The translations under genes and the position numbers were made by a program. From NCBI RefSeq assembly GCF_036350515.1, contig NZ_JAZDUE010000006.1:1-64000 (forward strand): a stretch of DNA of 64,000 bases, in the 5' to 3' direction. This document shows positions 26,201-35,008 of this stretch, one piece after another (the first letter of the stretch is position 1; the number at the start of each line of letters is the position of its first letter). The notes beneath the pieces were generated by a model, which made no database searches, was not told where the DNA came from, and saw only the letters and a program-made list of their open reading frames with translations. This stretch comes from Gordonia prachuapensis (lineage in GTDB: Bacteria; Actinomycetota; Actinomycetes; Mycobacteriales; Mycobacteriaceae).

Positions 26201-27444
26201 CCGCGCCCGCCCGGCGACACGTGCCCCGCACCCTCATGGTCCACCGGCACGACGACCGCCTCGCGCAGCAGCCTTCGCAGCAGGACCGTGCCGTCGGCGG
26301 TGTCGAGTCCGGGCAGCGAATCCGGCCGGACGGGGCGCCCGGTCCGGATGATGTCGAGTGCGTTCGCGCAGGATGCGGGGAAGGTGATGGTCCGGTCGGC
26401 GAGGATCAGTTCGACGCGCGCTGCGCGGCGACGCAGCGACCCGATGAGTCCGGCGCGCCACGCGACGGTCGTGGTCGCATCGATGTCGGCGATCGTGTCG
26501 AGGGTCGCCAGCGGCGGTACCGCAACCGGTCTGGTCCGTTCGGCGTGGACCCGCGCCATCCGAGCGGCGACGCCGTCGGCGAGATCGTCTGAGCGCGTGC
26601 GCATCACGTCAACGATGGACGACATCACCTTCGCCGCAACGGCGGAGGTCTGATCGGCATCGGCCAGATCGAGGGCGAAGGGCAACGACTGACGCATGGC
26701 AGCATCGTCGCCGAGTTCCTCGACGACGGCCTTCAGGACGTCGTGGGCGGTGACAGGTGCGACGCCCACCGTCAGGTGGATCGACGTCTCTCCCATCGCT
26801 TGTGCCGAATGCACCCAGCCGCGCGGCAGATACAGGGCGTCCCCGGGCATCAGCACCGTGTCCAGAAACGCTGGTTGCTGCGCTCGGTTGTCGATGGCAG
26901 CCCGGTGCTCCGTCCACGGCTGACCGGTCAGGGGGTCGGGATGCACCGGCTCATGCACGAGCCAGCGCTTTCGACCCGAGATCTGCAGGACGAAGACGTC
27001 ATGGACGTCATAGTGCGGGTCGAACCCGCGGTTGTCCGGCGGGGTGATGTAGGCGTTGGCCTGCACCGGATGTCCGACGTCATCTACGAGTCCGCGCACG
27101 AAGTCGGTCACCGGCGGCCACAAGCGATGCAATCCCTGCAGCACGATCGTCGACCCGTCAGCGAACCGCGACATAACCTTTGCGGAGTCCACCTGATCGG
27201 TGACCTCCGCCCCGAACCCACCGGGTCCCAGGTACCAGTCCCGGGCCAGCAGGCTGCCGTCCTTGGCCATCCTGATGAACGGTGCACGGACGCCACGTTC
27301 GGTGAGCAGTTCGTCCACGGCCTGCGGTGACAGCAGGTCGTCGAAGTCCCGTGGTAGCAATGCCGAGCGGCTGAGCAGCGGGCGCCGACCCCAGTGCTCG
27401 CGGGCGAAGACGTCGGCATCCGTCGAGATGCAGCGGCTCAGCAT
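26197..27444 (-). CDS. Cupin-4 / JmjC-type Fe(II)-2-oxoglutarate oxygenase (ribosomal-oxygenase-like)
   Basis: About 415 residues. The N-terminus has DADVFAREHWGRRPLLSR, as in the YcfD/ROX oxygenase family. The iron site is HYD in GFDPHYDVHDVFVLQ with the distal His in YLPRGWVHSAQAMG, and RKRW is the likely 2-oxoglutarate region. The C-terminal part is helical and winged, as in ROX enzymes. Known relatives hydroxylate Arg or His of ribosomal proteins; here the gene follows a repeat peptide rich in GHDGG, so that peptide may be the substrate. The start at 27444 is 10 bp after the peptide stop; ATG 27483 (GGAGG just upstream, 428 residues) would overlap the peptide gene. A longer open frame upstream is not coding. 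Confidence 0.82.
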   Translation of the reverse strand: MLSRCISTDADVFAREHWGRRPLLSRSALLPRDFDDLLSPQAVDELLTERGVRAPFIRMAKDGSLLARDWYLGPGGFGAEVTDQVDSAKVMSRFADGSTIVLQGLHRLWPPVTDFVRGLVDDVGHPVQANAYITPPDNRGFDPHYDVHDVFVLQISGRKRWLVHEPVHPDPLTGQPWTEHRAAIDNRAQQPAFLDTVLMPGDALYLPRGWVHSAQAMGETSIHLTVGVAPVTAHDVLKAVVEELGDDAAMRQSLPFALDLADADQTSAVAAKVMSSIVDVMRTRSDDLADGVAARMARVHAERTRPVAVPPLATLDTIADIDATTTVAWRAGLIGSLRRRAARVELILADRTITFPASCANALDIIRTGRPVRPDSLPGLDTADGTVLLRRLLREAVVVPVDHEGAGHVSPGGRG

Positions 27445-27454
27445 CGCGTCGCGC

Positions 27455-27709
27455 TCACGCGGTTCCGTCGGCCCCTCCGTCATGCCCCTCCGGGTTCGAA
27501 CCACCGTCTGCGGGTCCTTCACCGGCGTCCGCGGTGCCGTCGGCGCCACCGTCATGCCCCTCCGGGTTCGAACCACCGTCGGCCGGTCCTTCACCGGCGT
27601 CCGCGGTGCCGTCGGCGCCACCGTCGTGCCCACCGGGGTTCGAGCCGCCGTCGGCGACCCCTTCCCCGCCGGCGTCGGAGGTGGTGATGTCGTCGTCGTC
27701 GAGTGCCAT
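27455..27709 (-). CDS. Acidic tandem-repeat peptide, possible RiPP-like precursor
   Basis: 84 residues from ATG 27709, with AAGGA 7 nt upstream. Residues 1-20 are an Asp-rich leader (MALDDDDITTSDAGGEGVAD). Residues 21-84 are 24-residue units, two full and one of 16, each carrying GGSNPxGHDGGADGTA, and full units continue with DAGEGPAD. There is no Cys, no aromatic residue and one His per unit. Between the last two units the five base changes are all silent in this frame, which supports translation and selection. It overlaps or directly precedes the oxygenase gene. Interpretation as a substrate for that oxygenase is inference; it could also be a disordered acidic protein. Confidence 0.7.
   Translation of the reverse strand: MALDDDDITTSDAGGEGVADGGSNPGGHDGGADGTADAGEGPADGGSNPEGHDGGADGTADAGEGPADGGSNPEGHDGGADGTA
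27458..27649 (-). repeat. 72-bp tandem repeat (2.7 units) inside the peptide gene
   Basis: Units run 27649-27578, 27577-27506 and 27505-27458 (partial). Units 2 and 3 differ at five positions (CCG/CCC, GCC/GCA, GGT/GGA, GGC/GGG, GGC/GGA), all third-base and silent in the peptide frame. Unit 1 differs further, including Gly for Glu, but keeps its His codon. Confidence 0.85.
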
Positions 27710-27909
27710 CGGTCATCCTTTCCTCTGAGGAGCCATGCGGGATGCGACTCCCCTTCCACTATGGGCACTATGGCATCGGCCCGCCGCGGATTCGACAGAC
27801 TGTTCCACCGCCGCGGGCGCGACGCTGCCGTCACCCGCTTCGGATGATTCCCCGCCGTCGGCCCCGGCAAACATTCGGTCCGGGTGGTTTCGCGCGTACC
27901 GTTACGTCG

Positions 27910-29547
27910 ATGAGAAAGTGGAGTGTCCTGCTCATCCTGTGCGCCGCACAGTTCATCATGGTGCTGGACACGACCGTCATGAACGTGTCGGTGTCCAGTG
28001 TCGTCGACGATCTCGACACGACTCTCACCCAGGTCCAGCTGGCGATCACCCTGTACACACTCGTCATGGGGTCGTTCATGCTGTTCGGTGGACGACTCGG
28101 CGACCTGTTCGGCCGCCGACGGGTGTTCGCGGTCGGTCTCCTCGTCTACGGCACCGGTTCGCTCATCACCGCGTTCAGTCCGAACATCGGTGTGCTGCTG
28201 TTCGGTTGGTCGTTCGTCGAGGGGGCCGGGGCGGTGCTCGTGATGCCCGCGATCATCTCGCTGACCGCGGCCAACTACGACGGCCGCGACCGTGCGACCG
28301 CGTACAGCGCGCTGGGTGGAATCGCTGCGGCGGGCGCGGCCGCGGGCCCGCTCATCGGCGGGTGGGTCACCGAGACATTCACCTGGCGTGTGGTTTTCGC
28401 CGCCGAGACGGTGGTGTGCATCATCGTCATCGCCTGTGTGCGGGTGATAGCGGACACCAGGCCGTCCGACTCCCGTCGCCTCGACTGGGGCGGTACCGCG
28501 CTGTCGGCGATCGGCCTCGGCCTGATCGTCATCGCCCTGTTGCAGGCCGGTAGTTGGGGTTTCATCCGACCGTCCGGCGCCCTCACCATCGCGGGCACCG
28601 AGATCACCCCGTTCGGATTCTCGGTGGTGCCCTTCATGATCGCCGCCGGGATCTTCGTCCTGATCGGGTTCGTCGGATGGGAGAATCGGGTCATCGACCG
28701 CGGGGGCACACCGCTGATGCACCCGAAGCTCCTGCGGACGCTGCATCTGCGGAACGGTCTGGTGATGCTGATCGCGCAGCAGACCATCATCGGCGGCATG
28801 TTCTTCATCATCCCGATCTATCTGCAGTACGTGCTGCTCAAGGACGCCTTCGACACAGGTCTCACGTTGGCGCCCATGTCCGTCGCGATGCTGATCGCCG
28901 CGTTCGCCAGTCCGAAACTGGCTGCGACACAGTCGCCGCGACGAATGGTGACGATCGGACTGATCCTGGTCATCGTCGGCTCGTGCACGTTGGTGAGCAC
29001 CATCGATCCGCAATTGGAGAGCGTGCCGTTCGCGATCGGGATGGCGGTGTTCGGTGCCGGGTTCGGTTTCATCGCGTCGCAACTCGGCAACGTCATCATG
29101 TCGTCGGCGAGCGAACGCGACCGCGGCGAGGCGGGTGGGCTGCAGGGCACCGCCCAGAACATCGGTACGTCGGTGGGTGTCGCGATGCTCGGCGCGCTGT
29201 TGGTGGCCTCGTTGAGCGCCGGCTTCAATCAGGCGGCGCAGTCCGATCCGGACCTGTCGGCGCAGACCAAAAGTCGCATCGCCCAGGCATCCGAAGACGG
29301 CATCGAGATCATCAGCATGGACCAGCTGGAATCCGTGGCCCAGGAGAACGCGATCCCGGAGGCGGAGGTGCAGACGCTGGTCGACGGCTACGTGGACGCC
29401 CAGATCTCCGCGATCAAGGGTGCCATCCTGTTGGTGATCTTCCTGGGCGCGATCGGCTTGGTGATAGCACGACGGCTGCCGCGGATTCCGGGCGCCGAAC
29501 TCGGCGATCCGAATCCCGACGGCAGCCGCCGAACACAGGATGCGTGA
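27910..29547 (+). CDS. MFS drug-efflux-type transporter (DHA2 / EmrB-QacA family)
   Basis: 545 residues and 14 membrane segments. Motif A GGRLGDLFGRRRVFAVG lies between helices 2 and 3. FIMVLDTTVMNVSVSSV in helix 1 carries motif D1 typical of 14-helix exporters, and AAGAAAGPLIGGWVTE is the antiporter motif C. It exports drugs or metabolites with protons. ATG 27910 is the best start, although no ribosome site is visible, so a leaderless mRNA is possible. It is divergent from the repeat-peptide operon 200 bp away and could export its product (inference). It converges with the SHOCT gene. Confidence 0.85.
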   Translation: MRKWSVLLILCAAQFIMVLDTTVMNVSVSSVVDDLDTTLTQVQLAITLYTLVMGSFMLFGGRLGDLFGRRRVFAVGLLVYGTGSLITAFSPNIGVLLFGWSFVEGAGAVLVMPAIISLTAANYDGRDRATAYSALGGIAAAGAAAGPLIGGWVTETFTWRVVFAAETVVCIIVIACVRVIADTRPSDSRRLDWGGTALSAIGLGLIVIALLQAGSWGFIRPSGALTIAGTEITPFGFSVVPFMIAAGIFVLIGFVGWENRVIDRGGTPLMHPKLLRTLHLRNGLVMLIAQQTIIGGMFFIIPIYLQYVLLKDAFDTGLTLAPMSVAMLIAAFASPKLAATQSPRRMVTIGLILVIVGSCTLVSTIDPQLESVPFAIGMAVFGAGFGFIASQLGNVIMSSASERDRGEAGGLQGTAQNIGTSVGVAMLGALLVASLSAGFNQAAQSDPDLSAQTKSRIAQASEDGIEIISMDQLESVAQENAIPEAEVQTLVDGYVDAQISAIKGAILLVIFLGAIGLVIARRLPRIPGAELGDPNPDGSRRTQDA

Positions 29548-29553
29548 GGTAGT

Positions 29554-29862
29554 TCAGCTTCCGAGGATCTTCGCCTTCTGCGCCGCGAACTCCTGCTCGG
29601 TCAGAATGCCCTGCTGATACAGCGCCCCGAGTTCCTTGAGTTGCGCGATGGGATCCTGCGCGGGCGCCGCGGCAGCCGGTGCGGGAGCGGGGGGCGGCGG
29701 CGGAGGTGCGGGCGCCGCAGCCGGTTGTGCGTACCGCTGCTGATTGTCGTATTCCTGCTGTGCCCAACGGTTGGCCTGCCGCCGTGAGACGCGGTTGCTG
29801 ACCGATGTGGCGGTGCCGGCGATGACCGCGGTACGTGCGGCCGCGCGGATGAGTCCGGGCAT
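29554..29862 (-). CDS. SHOCT-domain protein
   Basis: 102 residues. The C-terminal 30 residues (IAQLKELGALYQQGILTEQE) are the short SHOCT domain. The middle is a Pro/Ala-rich linker and the N-terminus (MPGLIRAAARTAVIAGTATS) is weakly hydrophobic and basic. SHOCT domains are thought to mediate oligomerisation or membrane-linked assembly, with no fixed role. It follows the DUF6325 gene by 65 bp on the same strand, so the two are likely co-transcribed. Confidence 0.8.
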   Translation of the reverse strand: MPGLIRAAARTAVIAGTATSVSNRVSRRQANRWAQQEYDNQQRYAQPAAAPAPPPPPPAPAPAAAAPAQDPIAQLKELGALYQQGILTEQEFAAQKAKILGS

Positions 29863-29927
29863 GGTGTTCTCCTTCGTGGATGTCGGTGGTGGAGGCGGAG
29901 CGGCCGTATGCGCGCCGCCCCGCCGGA

Positions 29928-30356
29928 TCAGGCTTCCGCGGCCTCGAGGGCTTCGACGAAGGCGTCCATCGGGATTCGGCCCGACGCCACCATCTGGGCG
30001 CCGTTGCGGCGCAGGGCCGACGCGAACGGCGCCGCCCAGGCGTTCTCGTAGACGAGGATCGCCGCGGCGGTGCCCGGCTCGAGCACCGATGCGGCCTCGG
30101 CGAGATCGTCGTCGCCGATCAACGAACTCGCCGCGCCGTCGAGAACCTCGAAATCCACTCCGAGTTGGTCGAGTTCGAGCTCGACCAGCGTTCCGTCCTC
30201 ACCCTTCTGGACGAAGGCGAGGTCGATGATGCGGATGATCCCCCGATCGACCAGTTCAACGAGGTACGGGATCGCCTCCCCGGTCGGCTGCTGACCGCTC
30301 CACTCCAGCACTATGTAATCGATGGGTCCGATGTCCTGAACGACTTCTTCGGTCAT
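29928..30356 (-). CDS. DUF6325-type protein (SHOCT partner)
   Basis: 142 residues from ATG 30356, with GAGGAA 6 nt upstream. It begins MTEEVVQDIGPIDYIVLEWS and contains IPYLVELVDRGIIRIIDLAF and GTAAAILVYENAWAAPFASA. Proteins of this kind, predicted to be soluble and alpha/beta, commonly stand next to SHOCT genes. No function is known. The family name is from memory of the pattern. Confidence 0.65.
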   Translation of the reverse strand: MTEEVVQDIGPIDYIVLEWSGQQPTGEAIPYLVELVDRGIIRIIDLAFVQKGEDGTLVELELDQLGVDFEVLDGAASSLIGDDDLAEAASVLEPGTAAAILVYENAWAAPFASALRRNGAQMVASGRIPMDAFVEALEAAEA

Positions 30357-30467
30357 GACGGCTTCCTCGCTGCGTCGCGATTGACAAGGTGAGGGCCGAT
30401 CGTCGCATGACGCAATGCACGACCGTCCCGACACGATCGTAGTGGGAACCGACGAAACCTGGTGCGC

Positions 30468-32303
30468 TTACCGGAGGTCCACCACCTCGTCGTCCGGGGC
30501 GTCGTCATAGAGCTTGGTGATCTGCTCGGCGTACTTCGACGCGATCGGCTTGCGCCGCAACTTCATCGTCGGAGTCAGTTCGTCACCGCCCGGGTCCCAC
30601 GCGACCGGCACGATGGTGAACCGCTTGACCTGCTCGACCCGCGACAGCTTCTGGTTGCCCTCGCGCACCGCAGCGGTGATCTCGTCGACGATCTCGCGCC
30701 GGCTCGACAGGGTGGCCATGTCCGCATCGGGGATGTTGAGATGCTTCGCACGGGCTGCGGCCGCATCCGGGTCGAGCACGATCAACGCCGAGATGTACGG
30801 CTTGCCGTCGCCGATGGCCACGACCTGACCGATCAACGACGACGCCGCCTTCATCGCATTCTCGATGTTGGTGGGCGACATGTTCTTGCCCGACTCGTTG
30901 ATGATCAGTTCCTTCTTGCGATCGACGATGGTGACGTTGCCCTCGTCGTCGATCTTGGCGATGTCGCCGGTGGCCAGCCAGCCGTCGGCGTCGATGGTCT
31001 CCGCGGTCTTGTCGGGCTGTTTGCGGTACCCGCGCATCACCACCGGGCCACGGATGAGCAACTCACCGTCGTCGCCGAGTTTCGCCTCGACACCGGTCAC
31101 GGTCTTGCCGACCGTCCCGATCTTCAGGTTCTCCGACGTGGTCATGGTGGACACACCCGTGGTCTCCGACATACCCCACACCTCGAGCACGGGGATGCCG
31201 AGTCCGAGGAAGAACTCCAACACCTCCGCCGGGATGGCGGCGGCACCCGACCCGGCGAAGTGGACCTGGTCCATGCCGATCGCGGTGCGCACCTTGTTCA
31301 GGACCAGTTTGTCCGCCAGCCCGTGCTGGAGTCCATCGACACGGCCGGGAGAGCGGCCCTCGAGCTGCGCACGCGCGGAGGCGGCGCCTGCGCCGAGCGC
31401 CCACGCGGCGAGGTTCTTCTTGACCGGGCTCGACTCCTCGGACATCTTCGCCTCGATGCCGGCGCGGATCTTCTGCCAGACGCGCGGGACGCCGAAGAAG
31501 AAGGTGGGCCGCACCTCCGGCAATGCGGCGGCGATCTCCCGTGGATCGGGCACGGTGGTGATCTGGATGCCGCGCACCATGTTGGCCGCGTGGGAGGAGA
31601 CCCGGTCGGCGATGTGTGCGGCCGGCAGGTAGGAGATCACCCTGTCGTCGAAGCTCGCCTTGACGTGCTTCTCGAGGGCGGCCAGCTCGGCGATGATGTT
31701 GCGGTGGGTGATCTCGACGCCCTTGGGCGGGCCGGTGGTGCCCGATGTGTAGATCAGGGTGGCCAGGTCGTCGGGCTGCACGGCCTTCCACGCGGCCTCG
31801 AAGTCGAACCCCTCGGGAGCTGCGGACTGCTCGAGGTCGGCCAGCGACATCGCGTCGCCGGACGAGCCGTCCACCACGATCGTCGTGGTCACATTGGTGT
31901 TGGCCGCCTTGATCGCCGGCAGGAACACCTGCTCCGTGATGACCACGGTGTTCTCGGCATTGCCGAACAGGTACTCGATCTGGTCGGGGGCGCTGGTGTT
32001 GTAGATCGAGAACGGAATCGCTCCCAGGTGCAGGGCCGCAGTGTCGATGAGGTGGAACTCCGGGCGATTGGTCAGCATGATGCCGACGGTGTCGCCGTGT
32101 CCCACCCCGAGCGCGGCCAGGCCGCGGGCGATCGCCTCGACCCGTTTTCCGTATTCGGCCCAGGTGATCTCCTGGATGCCGCCGACCGTCCGCAACGCAA
32201 CAGCTCCGGGACGGATGGTGATCGACTGTTGAAACGCCTCAGGGAGCGTCGCGACCTGTGCGCCGCTCTCGTGCGGAAAGGTGATCAGTTCTGTGTGCGT
32301 CAT
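30468..32303 (-). CDS. Long-chain fatty-acid-CoA ligase (FadD15-like)
   Basis: 611 residues from ATG 32303 (GAGGA upstream). It is an AMP-forming acyl-CoA synthetase: P-loop IYTSGTTGPPKGVEITHRN near 180, WGMSETTGVSTM, GWLATGDIAKID and VDRKKELIINESGKNMSP, with the catalytic Lys in LTPTMKLRRKPI near the end. It activates long-chain fatty acids to CoA esters for beta-oxidation or lipid synthesis, probably at the inner membrane face. The length and motifs match the FadD15/FACS group of about 600 residues. It is transcribed alone, with a terminator-like hairpin of the next gene upstream of it. Confidence 0.9.
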   Translation of the reverse strand: MTHTELITFPHESGAQVATLPEAFQQSITIRPGAVALRTVGGIQEITWAEYGKRVEAIARGLAALGVGHGDTVGIMLTNRPEFHLIDTAALHLGAIPFSIYNTSAPDQIEYLFGNAENTVVITEQVFLPAIKAANTNVTTTIVVDGSSGDAMSLADLEQSAAPEGFDFEAAWKAVQPDDLATLIYTSGTTGPPKGVEITHRNIIAELAALEKHVKASFDDRVISYLPAAHIADRVSSHAANMVRGIQITTVPDPREIAAALPEVRPTFFFGVPRVWQKIRAGIEAKMSEESSPVKKNLAAWALGAGAASARAQLEGRSPGRVDGLQHGLADKLVLNKVRTAIGMDQVHFAGSGAAAIPAEVLEFFLGLGIPVLEVWGMSETTGVSTMTTSENLKIGTVGKTVTGVEAKLGDDGELLIRGPVVMRGYRKQPDKTAETIDADGWLATGDIAKIDDEGNVTIVDRKKELIINESGKNMSPTNIENAMKAASSLIGQVVAIGDGKPYISALIVLDPDAAAARAKHLNIPDADMATLSSRREIVDEITAAVREGNQKLSRVEQVKRFTIVPVAWDPGGDELTPTMKLRRKPIASKYAEQITKLYDDAPDDEVVDLR

Positions 32304-32401
32304 GACCGGTGTCCTCGCTAGTCCCGTCTCGGTGGTCGGGATCACAGTACCCAGCGCGCAGCGCCCTGAACAGGGTTCGACGAGATTGGTAATCGGGAAG
32401 T

Positions 32402-32437
32402 AAAAAACGGTTGTCAGCGTGACGTTCTCGCGTCACG
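32402..32437 (-). terminator. Possible terminator after the BacA-type transporter gene
   Basis: On the minus strand a 7-bp stem (CGTGACG / CGTCACG, 32418-32437, 6-nt loop) lies just beyond the transporter stop. A run of six T follows about 10 nt later (32407-32402). The spacing from stem to T-run is longer than ideal, so confidence is moderate. Confidence 0.4.
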
Positions 32438-32446
32438 AACTCGTCG

Positions 32447-34354
32447 TCAGACGCTCACCGGGCGGGTCTCCCACGCGCCCCCGCCGGTCAACTCGAGAAC
32501 CTCGGTGTGATGCTGGTCGGTGGTGCTGCGATGGCTGACCGACACCAGGATCATCTCGGGCAGTTCCTCCCGGATCAGGGTGTAGAGCGAGTACTCGAGA
32601 CCCTCGTCGACCGCCGACGTCGCCTCGTCCATGAACACCACCTCGGGGCGGGTCAGCAGGATGCGCGCGAACGCCACCCGCTGTTGCTCCCCCGGCGACA
32701 GCACCTTCGACCAGTCCTCCTCCTCGTCGAGGCGATCCACCAAATGCGGTAGGAAAACGCGTTGCAGCGCGGATCTGATGGCGTCGTCGCCGACGTCATC
32801 GGGTGCGGACGGGTAGGCGACCGCGGTCCGCAGATCGCCGAGCGGGATGTAGGGGATCTGGGAGAGGAAGAGGGTGCGGTCGCCGGAGGGACGTGCGAAG
32901 TCACCGTCGATGAACGGCCACAGGCCCGCGAGACCACGGAGGAGCGTGGTTTTCCCGGACCCCGAACGCCCTTTGACAACGAGCGAATCGCCCGGATCCA
33001 GCGACAGGTTCAGGTCGTTGATCAGTTGATTGCCGTCAGGGGTGGTGATGTCGATGTCGGTGAGCCGAACCGCGCGATCTCGGTCGGTCGTCGACATGGC
33101 CGGCATCTCCCGCGACTCCCGGTTCGCCTTCTCCAGGCCATTGAGTCGGATCAGCGACGCACGGAAGTCGGCGAAGTTGTCGTAGGCCTCGCGGAAGAAC
33201 GACAACGAATCGTGGACGTTTCCGAACGCGACGGCTGTCTGGTTCATGTCACCGAGGGTGATGGTTCCGGAGAAGAACCGTGGGGCCTGGATGATGTAGG
33301 CGAACACGACCGACGTCTGGTTGACGACGAAGTTCCACCCGTTGAACTTCAGCGTCCGGAACACGATTCGCCAGAAGTTGTGCACCACATCACCGAAGCG
33401 TGCCAACAACCCGAAACGCTCCACGCCCTCGCCGTGGTACAACGCGACGTTCTCAGCTCCATCGCGCACGCGCACGAGTGCATAACGGAAGTTCGCGGTC
33501 AATCGTTCACGGAGGAAGTACAACCGAATCAGCGGTCTGCCGATCCAGAAGGCGACGACCGTGGACACCAACACGAACATGTACACGAACCAGACCATCG
33601 CGCGCGGGACCTCGGTGCCGAGAACCGACATCGGGCCGCTGAGATCCCAGAGGATCTTCGTGAACGACACGATCGTGATGATCGCGGGGATGACCCCATT
33701 GGTCGACGAACCTCCGAATCCGAACACCAACTGCCTGCTCGACGAGGCGACGTTGGTGATGTCCATTTCGATCCGCTGGTCCGGGTTGTCGACTCCGGGC
33801 TGGATCGCGGAGTCGGGACCGTCTGACCTGCTGTCGACAAACCTGTTCCGGTAGAACGCTTTACCGCCCAGCCAGTCGGCTGTGGTCCGCGCCGTCATGT
33901 ACTCGCGCAACTTGATCTCGAATGCGGCGCCCACGTACAGCTCGACCAATGTCCGCACGACGTGAACGGTGGCGATGATTCCGAAGATCCCCATGGCGGT
34001 CCAGAAGCCCGACTGACCTGCATCGAGTGCCGCCTGGTCACCGCTGGCCAGACCTTCGGCCGCCAACTGCAGCGACGCGAACATGTCGTTGCCCTGGTAG
34101 GAGAACAATACGGTCAGGCGGACGCCGGCAACGGTCAGGAAGAGCAAGACCGCGACCAGCGCCCAGGCCAGCACACGTGTGTGACGGTCGACAAAAAAGC
34201 CGCCGGCCACTCGCCAGTAGCCGCGGCCCCAGTTCGTGAACCTCGCCAATAGAAAACCGACCAGCAACAGGCCGACAAGGGAAATGCCGTAGACAATCCC
34301 GATCCACCGCAGGGAAGCCAGGAGCTCGCTGCCCCAGTCGATACTCTCGCCCAC
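32447..34354 (-). CDS. bacA: BacA/SbmA-related ABC transporter (Rv1819c type)
   Basis: 635 residues. The N-terminal half has about six membrane helices of the SbmA/BacA type, and the C-terminal ABC domain has Walker A VVKGRSGSGKTTLLRG, signature KVLSPGEQQRVAFARILL and Walker B EVVFMDEATSAVDEGLE. This fusion corresponds to M. tuberculosis Rv1819c, which imports vitamin B12 and hydrophilic peptides. GTG 34354 is the start because GGAGGGGG precedes it. A terminator-like hairpin follows the gene. Confidence 0.85.
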   Translation of the reverse strand: MGESIDWGSELLASLRWIGIVYGISLVGLLLVGFLLARFTNWGRGYWRVAGGFFVDRHTRVLAWALVAVLLFLTVAGVRLTVLFSYQGNDMFASLQLAAEGLASGDQAALDAGQSGFWTAMGIFGIIATVHVVRTLVELYVGAAFEIKLREYMTARTTADWLGGKAFYRNRFVDSRSDGPDSAIQPGVDNPDQRIEMDITNVASSSRQLVFGFGGSSTNGVIPAIITIVSFTKILWDLSGPMSVLGTEVPRAMVWFVYMFVLVSTVVAFWIGRPLIRLYFLRERLTANFRYALVRVRDGAENVALYHGEGVERFGLLARFGDVVHNFWRIVFRTLKFNGWNFVVNQTSVVFAYIIQAPRFFSGTITLGDMNQTAVAFGNVHDSLSFFREAYDNFADFRASLIRLNGLEKANRESREMPAMSTTDRDRAVRLTDIDITTPDGNQLINDLNLSLDPGDSLVVKGRSGSGKTTLLRGLAGLWPFIDGDFARPSGDRTLFLSQIPYIPLGDLRTAVAYPSAPDDVGDDAIRSALQRVFLPHLVDRLDEEEDWSKVLSPGEQQRVAFARILLTRPEVVFMDEATSAVDEGLEYSLYTLIREELPEMILVSVSHRSTTDQHHTEVLELTGGGAWETRPVSV

Positions 34355-34450
34355 GCGTCCCCCTCCATGCACACCGCGGTATCAGCCGCCGATCGAAGAT
34401 CGCCGAAGTGTAACCCGTGGGCGGGCTTCACACCCGGCAACTGCGCTGGG

Positions 34451-34933
34451 TCACGGCAACGGGCGCAGCACCACTCCTTGGGAGAGCGCCGATTCGGAGA
34501 CGGTCTCCTGGAAGGCATCTCCGACGCGGACGACGTATCCTCCACGGGCGGACGGCACTTCGTCGGCGGTGAACGGCATCTCGCAGCGGCCGTCCTCGGT
34601 GCGCCGCGGACCCAGCGCCGTCGTGGCGAGATCTTCGCCGGTCTCGTCGTAGATGCGAACCGCGGCACCGGGAGTGATCTGCCCCTGGCCGGTCGGGCAC
34701 ACGACCACACCCCGGGCGGTGAACATGGCGGCGTTGACGGAGCCGATCCCGAGCGCGACGACCGCGACGGCGGCCAGCGCCAGTCCCGCGACGGCGCTGA
34801 CGATGATGATCGGCGAGCGGGTGCGACGCTGCCAGGTGCGTTGCGGCCGCATGGGTCCCGAGGGCAGCCAGTACGCGGGCCGCGCGGGCGCATGGTGCGC
34901 GCCGTCGGGCCGGGGTGGCTCGGCGGAGGTCAT
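34451..34933 (-). CDS. Membrane-anchored protein of unknown function
   Basis: 160 residues. The N-terminal 40 are basic and Pro-rich, followed by one membrane helix (SPIIIVSAVAGLALAAVAVV, about 41-62) and an exported domain of about 95 residues. That domain contains two Cys (VVCPTGQGQ and RCEMPFTADE) that may pair, and a beta-rich sequence such as GAAVRIYDETGEDLA. I recognise no family. It lies between tesB and the BacA gene, on the same strand, with gaps of about 75-95 bp. Confidence 0.7.
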   Translation of the reverse strand: MTSAEPPRPDGAHHAPARPAYWLPSGPMRPQRTWQRRTRSPIIIVSAVAGLALAAVAVVALGIGSVNAAMFTARGVVVCPTGQGQITPGAAVRIYDETGEDLATTALGPRRTEDGRCEMPFTADEVPSARGGYVVRVGDAFQETVSESALSQGVVLRPLP

Positions 34934-35008
34934 GGCGACCAGTGTGCCATTGGCGACGAGATGTACCGGTGGCCGTGCTCTCGACGAGCTAAGCGACCAC
35001 CGGACACG

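Noticed and set aside
27481..27640. GGGTTCGAACC boxes resembling tRNA T-loops
   Set aside because: They are the Gly-Ser-Asn-Pro codons of the peptide repeats, and no cloverleaf is present.
27458..27649. Regularly spaced repeats as a possible CRISPR array
   Set aside because: The 72-bp units are contiguous without unique spacers and encode a peptide in frame.
27484..29082. Upstream extension of the oxygenase frame, rich in Arg/Pro/His, reaching 29082
   Set aside because: It crosses the MFS gene on the other strand and the peptide gene in another frame; the oxygenase fold begins only after about 27444.
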